Origin: Planotetraspora sp. A-T 1434
GTDB lineage: Bacteria > Actinomycetota > Actinomycetes > Streptosporangiales > Streptosporangiaceae
Length of the DNA: 64,000 nt
Assembly: GCF_025420585.1 (NCBI RefSeq)
Contig: NZ_JAOEGB010000014.1
Location: 141,288-205,287, forward strand
Direction: 5' to 3'
The notes beneath the pieces were generated by a model that had not been told where the DNA came from, searched no databases, and saw only the letters and a list, made by a program, of their open reading frames with translations. This document shows positions 25,981-33,668 of this stretch, piece after piece (position 1 is the first letter of the stretch; every line of letters begins with the position of its first letter). Both the position numbers and the translations under genes were made by a program.

Positions 25981-26369
25981 GGAGAATCCTCGCCCTTGTC
26001 GCTGCGGCGCTACTCGCGGCCTGCATGGTGGGCGTCGGCGTGGCCGCGTCCGCCCCGTCGGAGCCCGCGAAGGCGTACGGCGGCTGTGTGTCCCGCTCGA
26101 CCGGTTACCTGCGGGTGCTGGAGAGGGGCAACCTGGCCAAGAGCACGGCCGGGGCGTGCAAGAGCACCGAACGGAAGATCACCTGGCCGAGCCGTAGCGG
26201 CGTGGTCTTCCCGAGCAAGCTCGTCTTCAAGCGTGCGCTCGCCACGGAGACGTGCGCCAAGGACGCGGCCACCTCAACGAGCTCGGCGTGGGTGTTCTCG
26301 TGCACCACCGTCGTGGTCACCCCGTCGCCCGTTCCGTCCCCGACCCCCACGCCGTCGGCGTCGAACTGA
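25977..26369 (+). CDS. Secreted lipoprotein-like protein of the lysis module
   Basis: 130 residues from GTG 25977, overlapping the endolysin stop. The N-terminus is a signal peptide with a lipobox-like LLAAC, then a Cys-containing beta-type domain (GGCVSRSTGYLRVL, GACKSTERKITW, ETCAKDA, FSCTT) and a Ser/Pro/Thr tail. Four Cys could form disulfides outside the cell. It may be a spanin-like factor or a lysogen surface protein; the sequence gives no direct proof. Confidence 0.65.
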   Translation: MRRILALVAAALLAACMVGVGVAASAPSEPAKAYGGCVSRSTGYLRVLERGNLAKSTAGACKSTERKITWPSRSGVVFPSKLVFKRALATETCAKDAATSTSSAWVFSCTTVVVTPSPVPSPTPTPSASN

Positions 26370-26376
26370 CACCTCC

Positions 26377-26407
26377 GGCAACTATCAACTCCGCGTTAAT
26401 AGTTGCC
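26377..26407 (+). terminator. Inverted repeat after the lipoprotein gene
   Basis: GGCAACTAT (26,377-26,385) pairs with ATAGTTGCC (26,399-26,407), 9 bp with a 13-base loop that contains CCGCGTTAA. No U-tract follows. It may be a terminator, an operator, or part of a recombination site: the loop 9-mer recurs at 27,733-27,741 next to the recombinase gene. Confidence 0.4.
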
Positions 26408-26527
26408 GTCTACCTGCGGCAACAGCCGTAGATGACCTTGCTCTTATAGTTTTCCGCCCCGACTTGAGGGGCCATCCCCCCATCGTCCCGCCGATGTACG
26501 GCGGGCTGTCCCCGAGGAGGGGCACCC

Positions 26528-26920
26528 ATGAAGATCTTCGGTCGCGAACCGGCTGTCATCCTGCACGCACTCCAGGCCGTCCTCGCGTTCCTCGTGACAC
26601 TCCCAGCGCTCAACTCACTCGGCCTCACCGCCGAGGTGTCCGGCTGGGTCATGACGATCGCCGCCGGGCTCGTCGCGCTGCTCGTCGCCGTGGCCACCCG
26701 CCCGTTCGTCGTGTCCGCCGCGACCGGCGCCGTGCAGACGATCCTGACGGGGCTCGTCGCGTTTGGGCTCCCGCTGTCGGAGCAGTCCACGGGCGCCCTG
26801 GTCGCCGCGCTGAACGTCGTGCTCATGCTGCTGATGCCGCTCGGGCTCACTCCGGCCGCCGACCCTGACCCCAAGTTCGTGCGGGCCCAGCGCCGGGCCA
26901 TCCCACGCCGGGTCCTGTAG
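26528..26920 (+). CDS. Putative holin
   Basis: 130 residues from ATG behind GAGGAGG. Four hydrophobic segments (about 10-30, 35-60, 65-85, 90-110) and a basic C-terminus (RAQRRAIPRRVL) are the layout of phage holins. It follows the endolysin gene, so a membrane-permeabilising role in lysis timing is likely. The family cannot be named with confidence. Confidence 0.7.
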   Translation: MKIFGREPAVILHALQAVLAFLVTLPALNSLGLTAEVSGWVMTIAAGLVALLVAVATRPFVVSAATGAVQTILTGLVAFGLPLSEQSTGALVAALNVVLMLLMPLGLTPAADPDPKFVRAQRRAIPRRVL

Positions 26921-26995
26921 CCTGTCGAGCACAAGGCTTCGATTACCCCGATCGAGTGCGCCGTAGGCGCCGGGCTCCGGCCCTAGGGGAACCGC

Positions 26996-27038
26996 AAGAG
27001 GACGCCCTCGCTCTCCTTCGGGGGGCGGGGGCGTCTTC
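26996..27038 (+). terminator. Terminator at the end of the late operon
   Basis: GACGCCC (27,001) pairs with GGGCGTC (27,029-27,035), flanked by AAGA and TTCGT. It lies 80 bases after the holin stop and before the leftward genes, as expected for the end of the rightward transcript. Confidence 0.5.
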
Positions 27039-27061
27039 GTCGTTTCTGTCGGTGCCCGCGT

Positions 27062-27289
27062 CTACTCTGCGCGTGAGGGATCTGCTCGGTCCCCGGCGTC
27101 GCCCGCCTCACCCCCCGTCGAGGCGGGCGGCGTCGTCTCAAGGGCGAACCACCGTTCCCGCCGCTGCCGATGGGCCGTCATCACGATCAGCTCCGCGATC
27201 CGGTCGTCAGCGCTCATCTCCACCGCGTCATCCTCCTCTACGGCCGGAGCCCCGGCCCTCCCCTCCAGCAGAGCCGGGACCAGGGTCAT
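27062..27289 (-). CDS. Small leftward protein, unknown
   Basis: 75 residues; ATG at 27,289 with GGAG about 6 bases upstream. The sequence is acidic at the N-terminus (EEDDAVEMSADDRIAEL), then basic (TAHRQRRERW), with a disordered Gly/Pro/Asp-rich tail. It reads toward the late operon end and is accepted because of its ribosome site and composition. It is possibly a lysogeny-expressed gene. No family recognised. Confidence 0.5.
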   Translation of the reverse strand: MTLVPALLEGRAGAPAVEEDDAVEMSADDRIAELIVMTAHRQRRERWFALETTPPASTGGEAGDAGDRADPSRAE

Positions 27290-27340
27290 CCTGCACTCCG
27301 CGGCGGCCGTGCGGCTGGTGCTCGCAGTCCTGGAACACCA

Positions 27341-27380
27341 AGCGCCCCCAACCCGCGTCAGGCGGGGTGGGGGCGCTTTT
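27341..27380 (+). terminator. Strong intrinsic terminator
   Basis: AGCGCCCCCA, then CCCGC/GCGGG, then TGGGGGCGCT form a stem of about 15 bp followed by TTTT. In plus orientation it would stop any late-operon read-through; in minus orientation the stem lacks a U-tract. It lies between two leftward small genes. Confidence 0.75.
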
Positions 27381-27403
27381 CGTCATGCCCGGGGGCGTAC
27401 GGT

Positions 27404-27685
27404 TTACTGCTCTACACGCTGGAGATGGCCCGGCGGCACGCCCTCAGAACGGCCGCTATCCCAGACGACGTTGACCCACGCGCACAACCCAAGGATCGAC
27501 CCGTAGGCGTAGCCGGGCGTGTAGGACTCCTCCCTGCACGGGGTGACTGTGCCGCGCTCGCCCGTGCCGGGCCATCCGTGGAGGCCTTCGCTGAGGCGGA
27601 CCCGCTGCCCCACAGGGAACCGCTCGACAACGCGGCTCGGGCTCATCAGCGGGTGGATGTTCGTACCGGGTGCTACGGGGCTCAT
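27404..27685 (-). CDS. Small beta-barrel-like leftward protein
   Basis: 93 residues from ATG 27,685 with GAGAGGA upstream; a GTG at 27,748 would extend it. The core FPVGQRVRLSEGLHGWPGTGERG then WVNVVWDSGRSEGV resembles SH3/KOW-like small barrels found in phage hypothetical proteins. It lies 63 bases beyond the recombinase stop on the same strand, probably in the same transcript. Function unknown. Confidence 0.55.
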   Translation of the reverse strand: MSPVAPGTNIHPLMSPSRVVERFPVGQRVRLSEGLHGWPGTGERGTVTPCREESYTPGYAYGSILGLCAWVNVVWDSGRSEGVPPGHLQRVEQ

Positions 27686-27748
27686 GGGTCCATCCTCTCG
27701 CAATATCACGATCGCTACGGGTAGCTCATAATCCGCGTTAACGGCCAC

Positions 27749-28720
27749 TCATCCGAGGACGGCGGCAACGAGTTGCGACGGGTCATGCTCGAGCTGATTC
27801 GCGGCATGGATGTACACCGCTGTCGTCCCCTCCGACGCGTGACCGAGCGCGTCCTTCAGCCGGGACGTCTGAGCACCCCGCGCGTTGGCGATCGTGGCGA
27901 AGGTGTGACGCAGCGAATGAGGCGTCACCCGCTCCGGCTGCTCGAGGCCCGCCTCACGGGCGATCCGCTGAACGAGGTCGAATAGGTACCGCCTCGAGAG
28001 CGGCCGCCCGCTCGCCGTGGCGAACAACGGGCCGGTGAGCTCGCCCACGGCCACGCCCGCCGCGGCTGCGCGCCGTGAGAGATAGCGGTCCACGGCGGCC
28101 GCCGGCGCGGGGGGCAGATTCCGAACCCGGACCTTCTGGCCCTTGCCCACAATCCGCACCGTGCGGAACCCACGCTCGTATCCGAGTGACGACACCTCGA
28201 GGGCGCACACCTCGGAGACGCGGGGACCAATCGACAACATCAAGCGGATGACCGCCTCAGTCCTCACCGCCTCGGGGGACCGGTCGGCGGCTGCCGCGGA
28301 CACCATCGCCCGCGCTTCGTCCTCAAGGAGGCCGCGGGTCTCCGAGTGTGTCCGGTCGAGTCGCGGCCGCGCGGCCGCCGTGAACCGCGGGGAGGGGATC
28401 GCGTCCTCCTCGAACAGGTAGGTGTACCAGGAGGAGACCGCGGCGAGCTTCGCCGCCACCGTGGCGGGCTTGCTGTTGCGGGGCGGGACCTCGAGCCACC
28501 GCGCCCACAGATTCCCGTCCCCCCGGGATGCAGTCAACGGGTCGATCCCGGCATCGGCGGCGAACGCCAGCCACTGGGCGAGGTGCACCCGGTACGCCCG
28601 GCGGGTCGCCGGCGAACGGAACGACAGCAGCCACTGCATCGTCAGCCGCTGGATCTCGTCGGGCAGCGGGGAGGGCAGCTCGAGGTCCCCGGCGGCTGCG
28701 CGCTCGAGAGTGTGGCTCAC
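27749..28720 (-). CDS. Tyrosine recombinase (integrase/XerD-like)
   Basis: 323 residues from GTG behind AAGGAGC. The N-terminal SAM-like domain is followed by the catalytic domain with SIGPRVSEV (Arg), a VGKGQKVR beta-turn Lys, HSLRHTFA (His-x-x-Arg), LGHAS and the nucleophile AVYIH (Tyr about 303). Length and motif order are like XerC/XerD and short phage integrases. It lies in the middle of the element, about 13 kb from the right junction in tadA. It may therefore be a dimer resolvase or a recombinase for another site rather than the enzyme that placed this element. Confidence 0.9.
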   Translation of the reverse strand: MSHTLERAAAGDLELPSPLPDEIQRLTMQWLLSFRSPATRRAYRVHLAQWLAFAADAGIDPLTASRGDGNLWARWLEVPPRNSKPATVAAKLAAVSSWYTYLFEEDAIPSPRFTAAARPRLDRTHSETRGLLEDEARAMVSAAAADRSPEAVRTEAVIRLMLSIGPRVSEVCALEVSSLGYERGFRTVRIVGKGQKVRVRNLPPAPAAAVDRYLSRRAAAAGVAVGELTGPLFATASGRPLSRRYLFDLVQRIAREAGLEQPERVTPHSLRHTFATIANARGAQTSRLKDALGHASEGTTAVYIHAANQLEHDPSQLVAAVLG

Positions 28721-28814
28721 GGTGCTCCTTGTGGGTGGGTTGGCCGACGTTGATTCACGGCACGGGTTGCCGACGGCGGGATGGTGCGGATTCTCTACGG
28801 GATCAGGCCCGGCG

Positions 28815-29537
28815 TCAGGGGATCGTTTGCCGACAGGGCTGGGTCGCGGGAATAGTCATTTCGGCGAGCCGCGCCGCCCGGGCGCGCACCGTCGGGTGGC
28901 CGGCCACCAGCCAGCCGCCCCAGCGGACCCAGCGGGGTTCGGTGTGCGCGCAGTCGTCCACCATGGCGGCGACCGCGCGGGCACCCGGAAACCCGGCGGC
29001 GTTCAGAAGCGCGACGGCGTGCTCGTCGGCCGCATACTCGCAGCGGCGGCACAGCCAGTCCGAGACGAGGCGGCACATGCCTGCCGCGGCGAACAGCACG
29101 GCAGCCACCCAAGTGAGGTGCAGCGAAAGCGCGGCCAAGCCGCACCCGACCGCAGCGTTCATAGCGTGAGCCAGGAAGAACAGGGCGCGATTCCGGGGAT
29201 GGCCGAGGTGGTGGTGCGCCACCTCATGGGCGAGGACACCGTGAAGGATCAGGTCGTTCGCGTCCAAGAGGTCGGCGCCGAGCGTCACGGTGGTGGCCTG
29301 ACCGCATCGGGTGGGCGAGGTCGCGACGGCCTGGTCGCCGAGGCTCGGGTCCACCCACACCAGGAGTCGGGGGAGTCCGGCCGCGCGACGCAGGGCGTCA
29401 GCGGCTCGGGGAAGGTCGGTGGTCGGTGCCTTGCTAGCTGCGCGAGAAGGGGCGGGTCGGTAGTGGAGGACGAAGGTTCCCCAGCTACCCCGGGTCATTG
29501 CCCAGCCGGGGCGTCGGCGGATCAGGGACTGATACAT
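28815..29537 (-). CDS. M48-type membrane metallopeptidase
   Basis: 240 residues from ATG 29,537 with GGAGAG upstream. Zinc motif AHEVAHHHLG (HEVAH about 104-108), a membrane hairpin (about 118-160), and a downstream ligand motif EYAADEHAV, as in HtpX/BlaR-like M48 peptidases. It should be an integral membrane protease with a cytoplasmic active site. No beta-lactamase or repressor neighbour is present. Carriage with transfer genes raises the possibility of cleaving a membrane or regulatory protein of the element or host. Confidence 0.82.
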   Translation of the reverse strand: MYQSLIRRRPGWAMTRGSWGTFVLHYRPAPSRAASKAPTTDLPRAADALRRAAGLPRLLVWVDPSLGDQAVATSPTRCGQATTVTLGADLLDANDLILHGVLAHEVAHHHLGHPRNRALFFLAHAMNAAVGCGLAALSLHLTWVAAVLFAAAGMCRLVSDWLCRRCEYAADEHAVALLNAAGFPGARAVAAMVDDCAHTEPRWVRWGGWLVAGHPTVRARAARLAEMTIPATQPCRQTIP

Positions 29538-29665
29538 GGGTCTCTCCGAAGGGTGGGGCGTCCCGCCCCGGGGGAAGAGGGCGTGACGCCGCGGTGTCAG
29601 ACGCCGGCCGGGACGGGCCCGGTCTTCACGGCCGTCTCGAACGCGTCGGGCGCGATCCGCAACGG

Positions 29666-29824
29666 TCAGCGCATCCGCTTGTATCGCTCGTATCCGGCCT
29701 GGACTGCGGCCTGCCCTGCGGCCCGGAGGCTCTCCGCCTCCTTCTCCCTGCCGGGCTTGACGACGAGGCGGCCTTCCCTGACCTTGCCGGTCTTCGGGTC
29801 GAGGTACTTCATCTTGTCGCCCAT
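29666..29824 (-). CDS. Tiny basic protein (52 aa)
   Basis: Starts at ATG 29,824 behind GAGGAG. Sequence begins MGDKMKYLDPKTGKVREGR and ends in a charged helix (AGQAAVQAGYERYKRMR). Unrecognised. It belongs to a run of small leftward genes downstream of the FtsK-like gene, each with its own good ribosome site. Confidence 0.6.
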   Translation of the reverse strand: MGDKMKYLDPKTGKVREGRLVVKPGREKEAESLRAAGQAAVQAGYERYKRMR

Positions 29825-29902
29825 CGTTTTCTCCTCTCGTTGGTGGAGCTGACTGCTCCGGCTGTCCCCGCCCGCGCTGTGTCGGGCGGGGACCCGCAAC
29901 GG

Positions 29903-30079
29903 TCAGCAGCACGGCCAGGCGCGTTTGCCGCACGTTGGGCAGGGCGGGGGTTGGACCACTTCCGCTTTGCCGCCCTTCTTCTCGATGCGGCGGGCCAGGT
30001 CCTTGGCGCTGGCCTTGGTGCGGTACCGCCCGTCCGGCATGGCGTACTCGTTGACGACGACGTATCGGCCTTTGCCCAT
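29903..30079 (-). CDS. Small protein with C-terminal Cys cluster
   Basis: 58 residues from ATG 30,079 (GTG 30,097 would add six residues and overlap the upstream gene). The core GKGRYVVVNEYAMPDGRYRT then ASAKDLARRIEKKG suggests a small alpha/beta fold; PCPTCGKRAWPCC at the end can bind zinc. Function unknown; expressed with its neighbours in the leftward operon. Confidence 0.55.
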   Translation of the reverse strand: MGKGRYVVVNEYAMPDGRYRTKASAKDLARRIEKKGGKAEVVQPPPCPTCGKRAWPCC

Positions 30080-30084
30080 GGCGG

Positions 30085-30339
30085 TCAGAGCCACCACTTC
30101 CGCGACCGCTCCGCGGTCTTCCGGAAGTCCCGCGCGTTAGCCGCCGCGACTCTGCGGTTGGAGTCGTGCTGCCGGATCATGTACCTGTCGGCGGCGGGGT
30201 CCTGGCTCTTGCCGGAGGCCAGACTCCGCCTGTAGGCGTCCGCCTTCCGCGCTTCCGCACGGGCTGTCGCGGCCTCCTGATCGGCGCGCTTGTCCCACTC
30301 TTGGGCGCGTATCTGGCCCTTCTTGTTGAACAGACCCAT
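30085..30339 (-). CDS. Small charged helical protein
   Basis: 84 residues, beginning MGLFNKKGQIRAQEW and almost entirely charged helix (KRADQEAATARAEARKADAY). It shares the MGLF start with the gene at 30,739-30,987. Such proteins occur beside plasmid transfer genes in Streptomyces elements and are uncharacterised; a DNA-binding or membrane-peripheral role is possible. Confidence 0.55.
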   Translation of the reverse strand: MGLFNKKGQIRAQEWDKRADQEAATARAEARKADAYRRSLASGKSQDPAADRYMIRQHDSNRRVAAANARDFRKTAERSRKWWL

Positions 30340-30364
30340 GTCGGGGTCTCCCTTCTTGGTGGGG

Positions 30365-30718
30365 TTACAGGTCGGCCGTGACCCGGTCGGTCACGGCCAG
30401 GACGGTGAACTCGCGGACGGGCGCCGCCTCCATCTCCAGCACCCGGCGCGCCACCAGCATCCGCCGCGGCGTCGGGGCGGGCGCGGGGAGGCGGTTGAGC
30501 ACCTTCACGGGCTGCATCACCCTCGCCAGGACGGCGACGACAGCGACCGCTAGCACGGGCGGCGCGGCCACTAGCAGGGCCACCGTCTGGACGCCGGCCA
30601 CCACGGTCAGGGCGACCACGGCGGCCGCGGTGAGGACGGTGATCGCGCGGCGCGGGGTCGCGACGAGTTCGAGCAGCAGGCTCGCGTCGAGGACGCTGGC
30701 CTTGGCGGGTGAGCACAT
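30365..30718 (-). CDS. Membrane protein with two hydrophobic helices
   Basis: 117 residues from ATG 30,718 behind GGAGGAG. Two transmembrane helices lie at about residues 25-70 (TVLTAAAVVALTVVAGVQ and VALLVAAPPVLAVAVVAVLA), followed by a basic stretch and an acidic tail ending TVLAVTDRVTADL. In Streptomyces plasmids, spread (Spd) genes encode such small membrane proteins near the tra gene, so a role in plasmid spread is plausible but unproven. Confidence 0.6.
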   Translation of the reverse strand: MCSPAKASVLDASLLLELVATPRRAITVLTAAAVVALTVVAGVQTVALLVAAPPVLAVAVVAVLARVMQPVKVLNRLPAPAPTPRRMLVARRVLEMEAAPVREFTVLAVTDRVTADL

Positions 30719-30738
30719 GACGATCTCCTCCGTGGGGG

Positions 30739-30987
30739 TCAGCCGAATAGCCGGCTGACACCCTTCGGTCTGGCCCCGGCCTGCCGGAGCGCGTCCTCCT
30801 GCAACTTGTCGGCCTTCCGTTTGCCGACGGTGCGCTCCAGCTCCTGCCGGGCGCGTCTCTTCTGCGAGCTGTTCACCTCGTGGCCGTTGGCCGCGATGGC
30901 CAGCGCGCGGAGGTCGTTCGACGACTGGCCCTTGCCCTTCAAAGCGGCGAGCTGGGCGTCGGTCATCTTGCTGCTGAACAGACCCAC
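30739..30987 (-). CDS. Small basic helical protein
   Basis: 82 residues beginning MGLFSSKMTDAQLAALKGKG, rich in Lys, Arg, Gln and Ala. It resembles the 30,085 gene in its start and composition. It is the first gene after the FtsK-like gene and the 200-base repeat-bearing gap, possibly expressed from its own promoter in that gap. Confidence 0.55.
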   Translation of the reverse strand: MGLFSSKMTDAQLAALKGKGQSSNDLRALAIAANGHEVNSSQKRRARQELERTVGKRKADKLQEDALRQAGARPKGVSRLFG

Positions 30988-31012
30988 GGGGGGTCTCCCT
31001 TCTGGTGGGTGC

Positions 31013-31141
31013 GGTTAGTTGGTGCGGCGGGTAGGTCAGACCGCCTAACCGGGTTAGTGATCTACTTCTGTGGTTCTGAAGGGCGGATTTAGGCCGCGAC
31101 CTGCGGAAAGTGAACGGTGTTAGCCAGTGAGTACGGGTTAG
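31013..31141. repeat. GGTTAG repeat cluster and 13-bp palindrome, 3' of the FtsK-like gene
   Basis: GGTTAG occurs at 31,013, 31,052 and 31,136, with CTAACC at 31,045; GGTGTTAG lies near 31,117. CTAACC-G-GGTTAG at 31,045-31,057 is a perfect palindrome. The gap 30,988-31,194 holds no gene. In Streptomyces plasmids the cis transfer locus (clt) with 8-bp TraB-recognised repeats lies near the tra gene, so this is a candidate clt, or alternatively an operator for the small genes. Confidence 0.45.
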
Positions 31142-31194
31142 CTGAGCGGCCCTGAGTGGCCCGCAGAGCGGCTCTCGCGGGCAATCGGTCTGTC

Positions 31195-33363
31195 TCACTC
31201 ACCCGCCTCTCGCAGCGCGAGAACGTGCCTCAAGTCGGCCGGGTCGAGCCGCAGTACGTTGCCGGTGTTCGTGACCTTCACCCCGTGCTCGCGCGTCAGG
31301 ATGTCCCGGAGCTGGATGCCGGTGAGGGCCTGGTAGGGACGCCAGTCCGAGGCGAGCTTCCGCAGCATCGCCGGGAGGTCGGCCACGCGGACCCGCTCGG
31401 AGTCGAGCACCTCATCCAGGTCGGCCAGCAGGTCCCGCTCCTGAGCTGGCGCAGCCGCCCCGGCCGGGCCGATGCCGGCCTTCTCCCGGATCCGCAGGGC
31501 CCGCTCAATGACCTGGGCGGCCTCGGCCTGGGACACGTAGTAGCCGCGCAGCAGTCCGGGCTTGGGCTCGAACCCGCGGGCCATGAACGTGCCCACGTCG
31601 CCGGGGCCTTCCTCGGTCTTGGGCTCCAAGCCGACGGCGGAAATGCCCGCCTTGTAGGAGCCCGTGCCCAGCACCGCATCGTTGGACTGCTGGTCACCGA
31701 TCGCGAAGCACGCCTTATTGCTGGTCACGGCCATGACCTTGCGGGGCAGTGAGGTCGAGGACGGTTCCGGCGTGGCGAGGATCAGCGTGATGCCGTACTT
31801 GCGGGCGGCGCTGATCAGCTTCACCGTGATCTCGACCGCTTCGTCGCCGTACTCCTCGTGCATGTACAAGGCCTGGCACTCGTCGACCACGATGATCCGG
31901 GGGCGGAGCCGGGCGTCCTTCTCAGCGAGTTCCCGGGTCACGGCGCGGGCGTTGTGCTCCTTGAGCGCCTTGCCACGCACGTTGAGCTCGTCGTATGCCC
32001 CGCGGAGGGTGCCCAGGCAGGCCTCGACGACCTCTTCGCCGGTGCCGGTGAGCAGGGTCCGCAGGCGGGGCTTCATCGGGTCGTAGTCGGCGTTGACCGC
32101 CATCACGAACACGTCAGCGTCGACGAGCGGGTCCAGCAGCGCGCCCAGCAGCAGGTTGATGATGAGCGTGGACTTGCCGGAGCCCATCATCCCGGCGATG
32201 GCGTAGTTGGCCTCGAACAGGCGGCCCGTGATGCGCTTGCCGCGGATGTTGACGGCCGCCGGGGCGCCCTTAAAGTAGTCGCCCGTACCGTCCTTGAGCA
32301 GCGGCCATGCGTCGACCGGCCCCGACAGGGCGCCCTGGTCGGCGACCCACATGTCGAGCACGCCGGGCAGGTTGCGCGGCTCGGTCGCCCACACCTCGAC
32401 GGGGAAACGCACCAGGTTGTGCGCGAGGACCTTCCTCCGATCGTTGATCATCTCAACGGTCACGGCGGGGGGCAGCTCAAGCTGGGTGTGGTACCCCTTG
32501 CCGTCCCGCTCGGTGGGCAGGACGAACCTGGGACGCCACCCCGCCTTGAACGCCTTGTCCAGCTTGGAAATCCCCAGGTGGCGCAGGGCGTTCAAGATGG
32601 CGCCCTCGTCAGGGATCAGGTCCCGCGCCTGCGGCTCGTCGGCGTCGGCGACCAGCCACTTCACGGCGGTGCCGCGGCGCTTGCCTTCCCGCCACGCTGC
32701 GACGACCAGGGCGACCGGCAGGAGCGGCCACACGTACGTGACCACGGTCAGGATCAGACGGATGACCCCGCCGGCGACCTGCCACACCGTGCCGAACTCT
32801 CCGACCCCGGTAGCCCACACGGTCAGCGACAGCGCCAGCAGCAGCACCAGCGCCCCGAGCACCGAGATGCCGAGGAACTTGGCGACGTTGAGAGCCAGCA
32901 GCGGCAACTCCATCAGCCGGGAGCGGCGCGCGGCCACGGCCCGCTCCTTGCGGTCAACCCACTCGGCTAGGGCTTCGCGGTCGCCGGCGGCCTCCGCGGC
33001 GCGGATCTGGCGGCGGTGGATGCCCAGGGTGAGGGCGTCCCACGCCCGGACAAGCCACGAATGCCACCCCTGACCTGCGGTGACGGCCACGGACGCGGTC
33101 ACCTTGGCGACCTTCACCGTGGTCGGTGACGGCTGCACCGCGATGACCCGGCCCGCGATCGTCGCCGGCAGGCGCAGCGTGGGCGCAGGGGCCTGGGGCT
33201 CGTCCACGACCTCGAACTCGTAGACGATACGCTCCAACTCGGCGTGCTCGTCCTCGACGGGCAGCGGCGGGGCGTCGGCCGGACGCCGGTCGGGAACCCA
33301 CGGACCGCGGATCACGGAGCCGCCTTTCGGCTGCTCAGGGGTGTGGTCGGTCGCCTCACTCAT
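31195..33363 (-). CDS. FtsK/SpoIIIE-family DNA translocase (TraB-like)
   Basis: 722 residues from ATG 33,363 behind GGGAGG. N-terminal ~150 residues are soluble, then two or three membrane helices (about 150-225: LGISVLGALVLLLALSLTVW and IRLILTVVTYVWPLLPVALV), then the ATPase domain with Walker A GMMGSGKST (about 388-396) and Walker B RIIVVDECQAL (about 491). The C-terminal ~70 residues may be a winged helix for DNA sequence reading. Streptomyces TraB proteins of this design move double-stranded plasmid DNA between mycelial cells as hexamers. Coupled by ATGA to the next membrane gene upstream. Confidence 0.9.
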   Translation of the reverse strand: MSEATDHTPEQPKGGSVIRGPWVPDRRPADAPPLPVEDEHAELERIVYEFEVVDEPQAPAPTLRLPATIAGRVIAVQPSPTTVKVAKVTASVAVTAGQGWHSWLVRAWDALTLGIHRRQIRAAEAAGDREALAEWVDRKERAVAARRSRLMELPLLALNVAKFLGISVLGALVLLLALSLTVWATGVGEFGTVWQVAGGVIRLILTVVTYVWPLLPVALVVAAWREGKRRGTAVKWLVADADEPQARDLIPDEGAILNALRHLGISKLDKAFKAGWRPRFVLPTERDGKGYHTQLELPPAVTVEMINDRRKVLAHNLVRFPVEVWATEPRNLPGVLDMWVADQGALSGPVDAWPLLKDGTGDYFKGAPAAVNIRGKRITGRLFEANYAIAGMMGSGKSTLIINLLLGALLDPLVDADVFVMAVNADYDPMKPRLRTLLTGTGEEVVEACLGTLRGAYDELNVRGKALKEHNARAVTRELAEKDARLRPRIIVVDECQALYMHEEYGDEAVEITVKLISAARKYGITLILATPEPSSTSLPRKVMAVTSNKACFAIGDQQSNDAVLGTGSYKAGISAVGLEPKTEEGPGDVGTFMARGFEPKPGLLRGYYVSQAEAAQVIERALRIREKAGIGPAGAAAPAQERDLLADLDEVLDSERVRVADLPAMLRKLASDWRPYQALTGIQLRDILTREHGVKVTNTGNVLRLDPADLRHVLALREAGE

Positions 33364-33668
33364 GACGCCTCCCGGAGGGTGACGGGGTGCCAGTCGATGA
33401 GGTCGCAGATGTGCCAGCCGAGGCAGGCGACCAGCAGCGCCGCCGCTTCGAGGACCTTGAGGGCGACCCCGCACAGCACGACGAGGAGCGCGCACCCGGC
33501 CAGGGCGAGGGCGACGGTGACGCCGCCGGCGGCGAGGAGGGGCGCTTTCCACCCGTGGGCGCGCACGGCCTGCCAGATCTGGGCGATCGTGCGGGCTTCC
33601 GGGGCGGGGGCGCGGCGGGCGGTCAGGATGAGCACCAGCACGGCGAGTAGGGCAGCGGTGAGCATCAC
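33360..33668 (-). CDS. Spd-like membrane protein
   Basis: 102 residues with three hydrophobic stretches (N-terminal LTAALLAVLVLILTA, then LAAGGVTVALALAGCALLVVL and VLEAAALLVACLGW). It overlaps both the DUF2637 gene and the FtsK-like gene by 4 bases, so the three are produced together. In pIJ101/pSN22-like plasmids small membrane spread proteins in this position assist intramycelial plasmid spreading. The specific family is not identified. Confidence 0.65.
   Translation of the reverse strand: MMLTAALLAVLVLILTARRAPAPEARTIAQIWQAVRAHGWKAPLLAAGGVTVALALAGCALLVVLCGVALKVLEAAALLVACLGWHICDLIDWHPVTLREAS

Noticed and set aside
31858..33073. Long rightward open frames opposite the FtsK-like gene
   Set aside because: Shadow frames caused by high GC; the leftward frame carries all the ATPase motifs and membrane helices.
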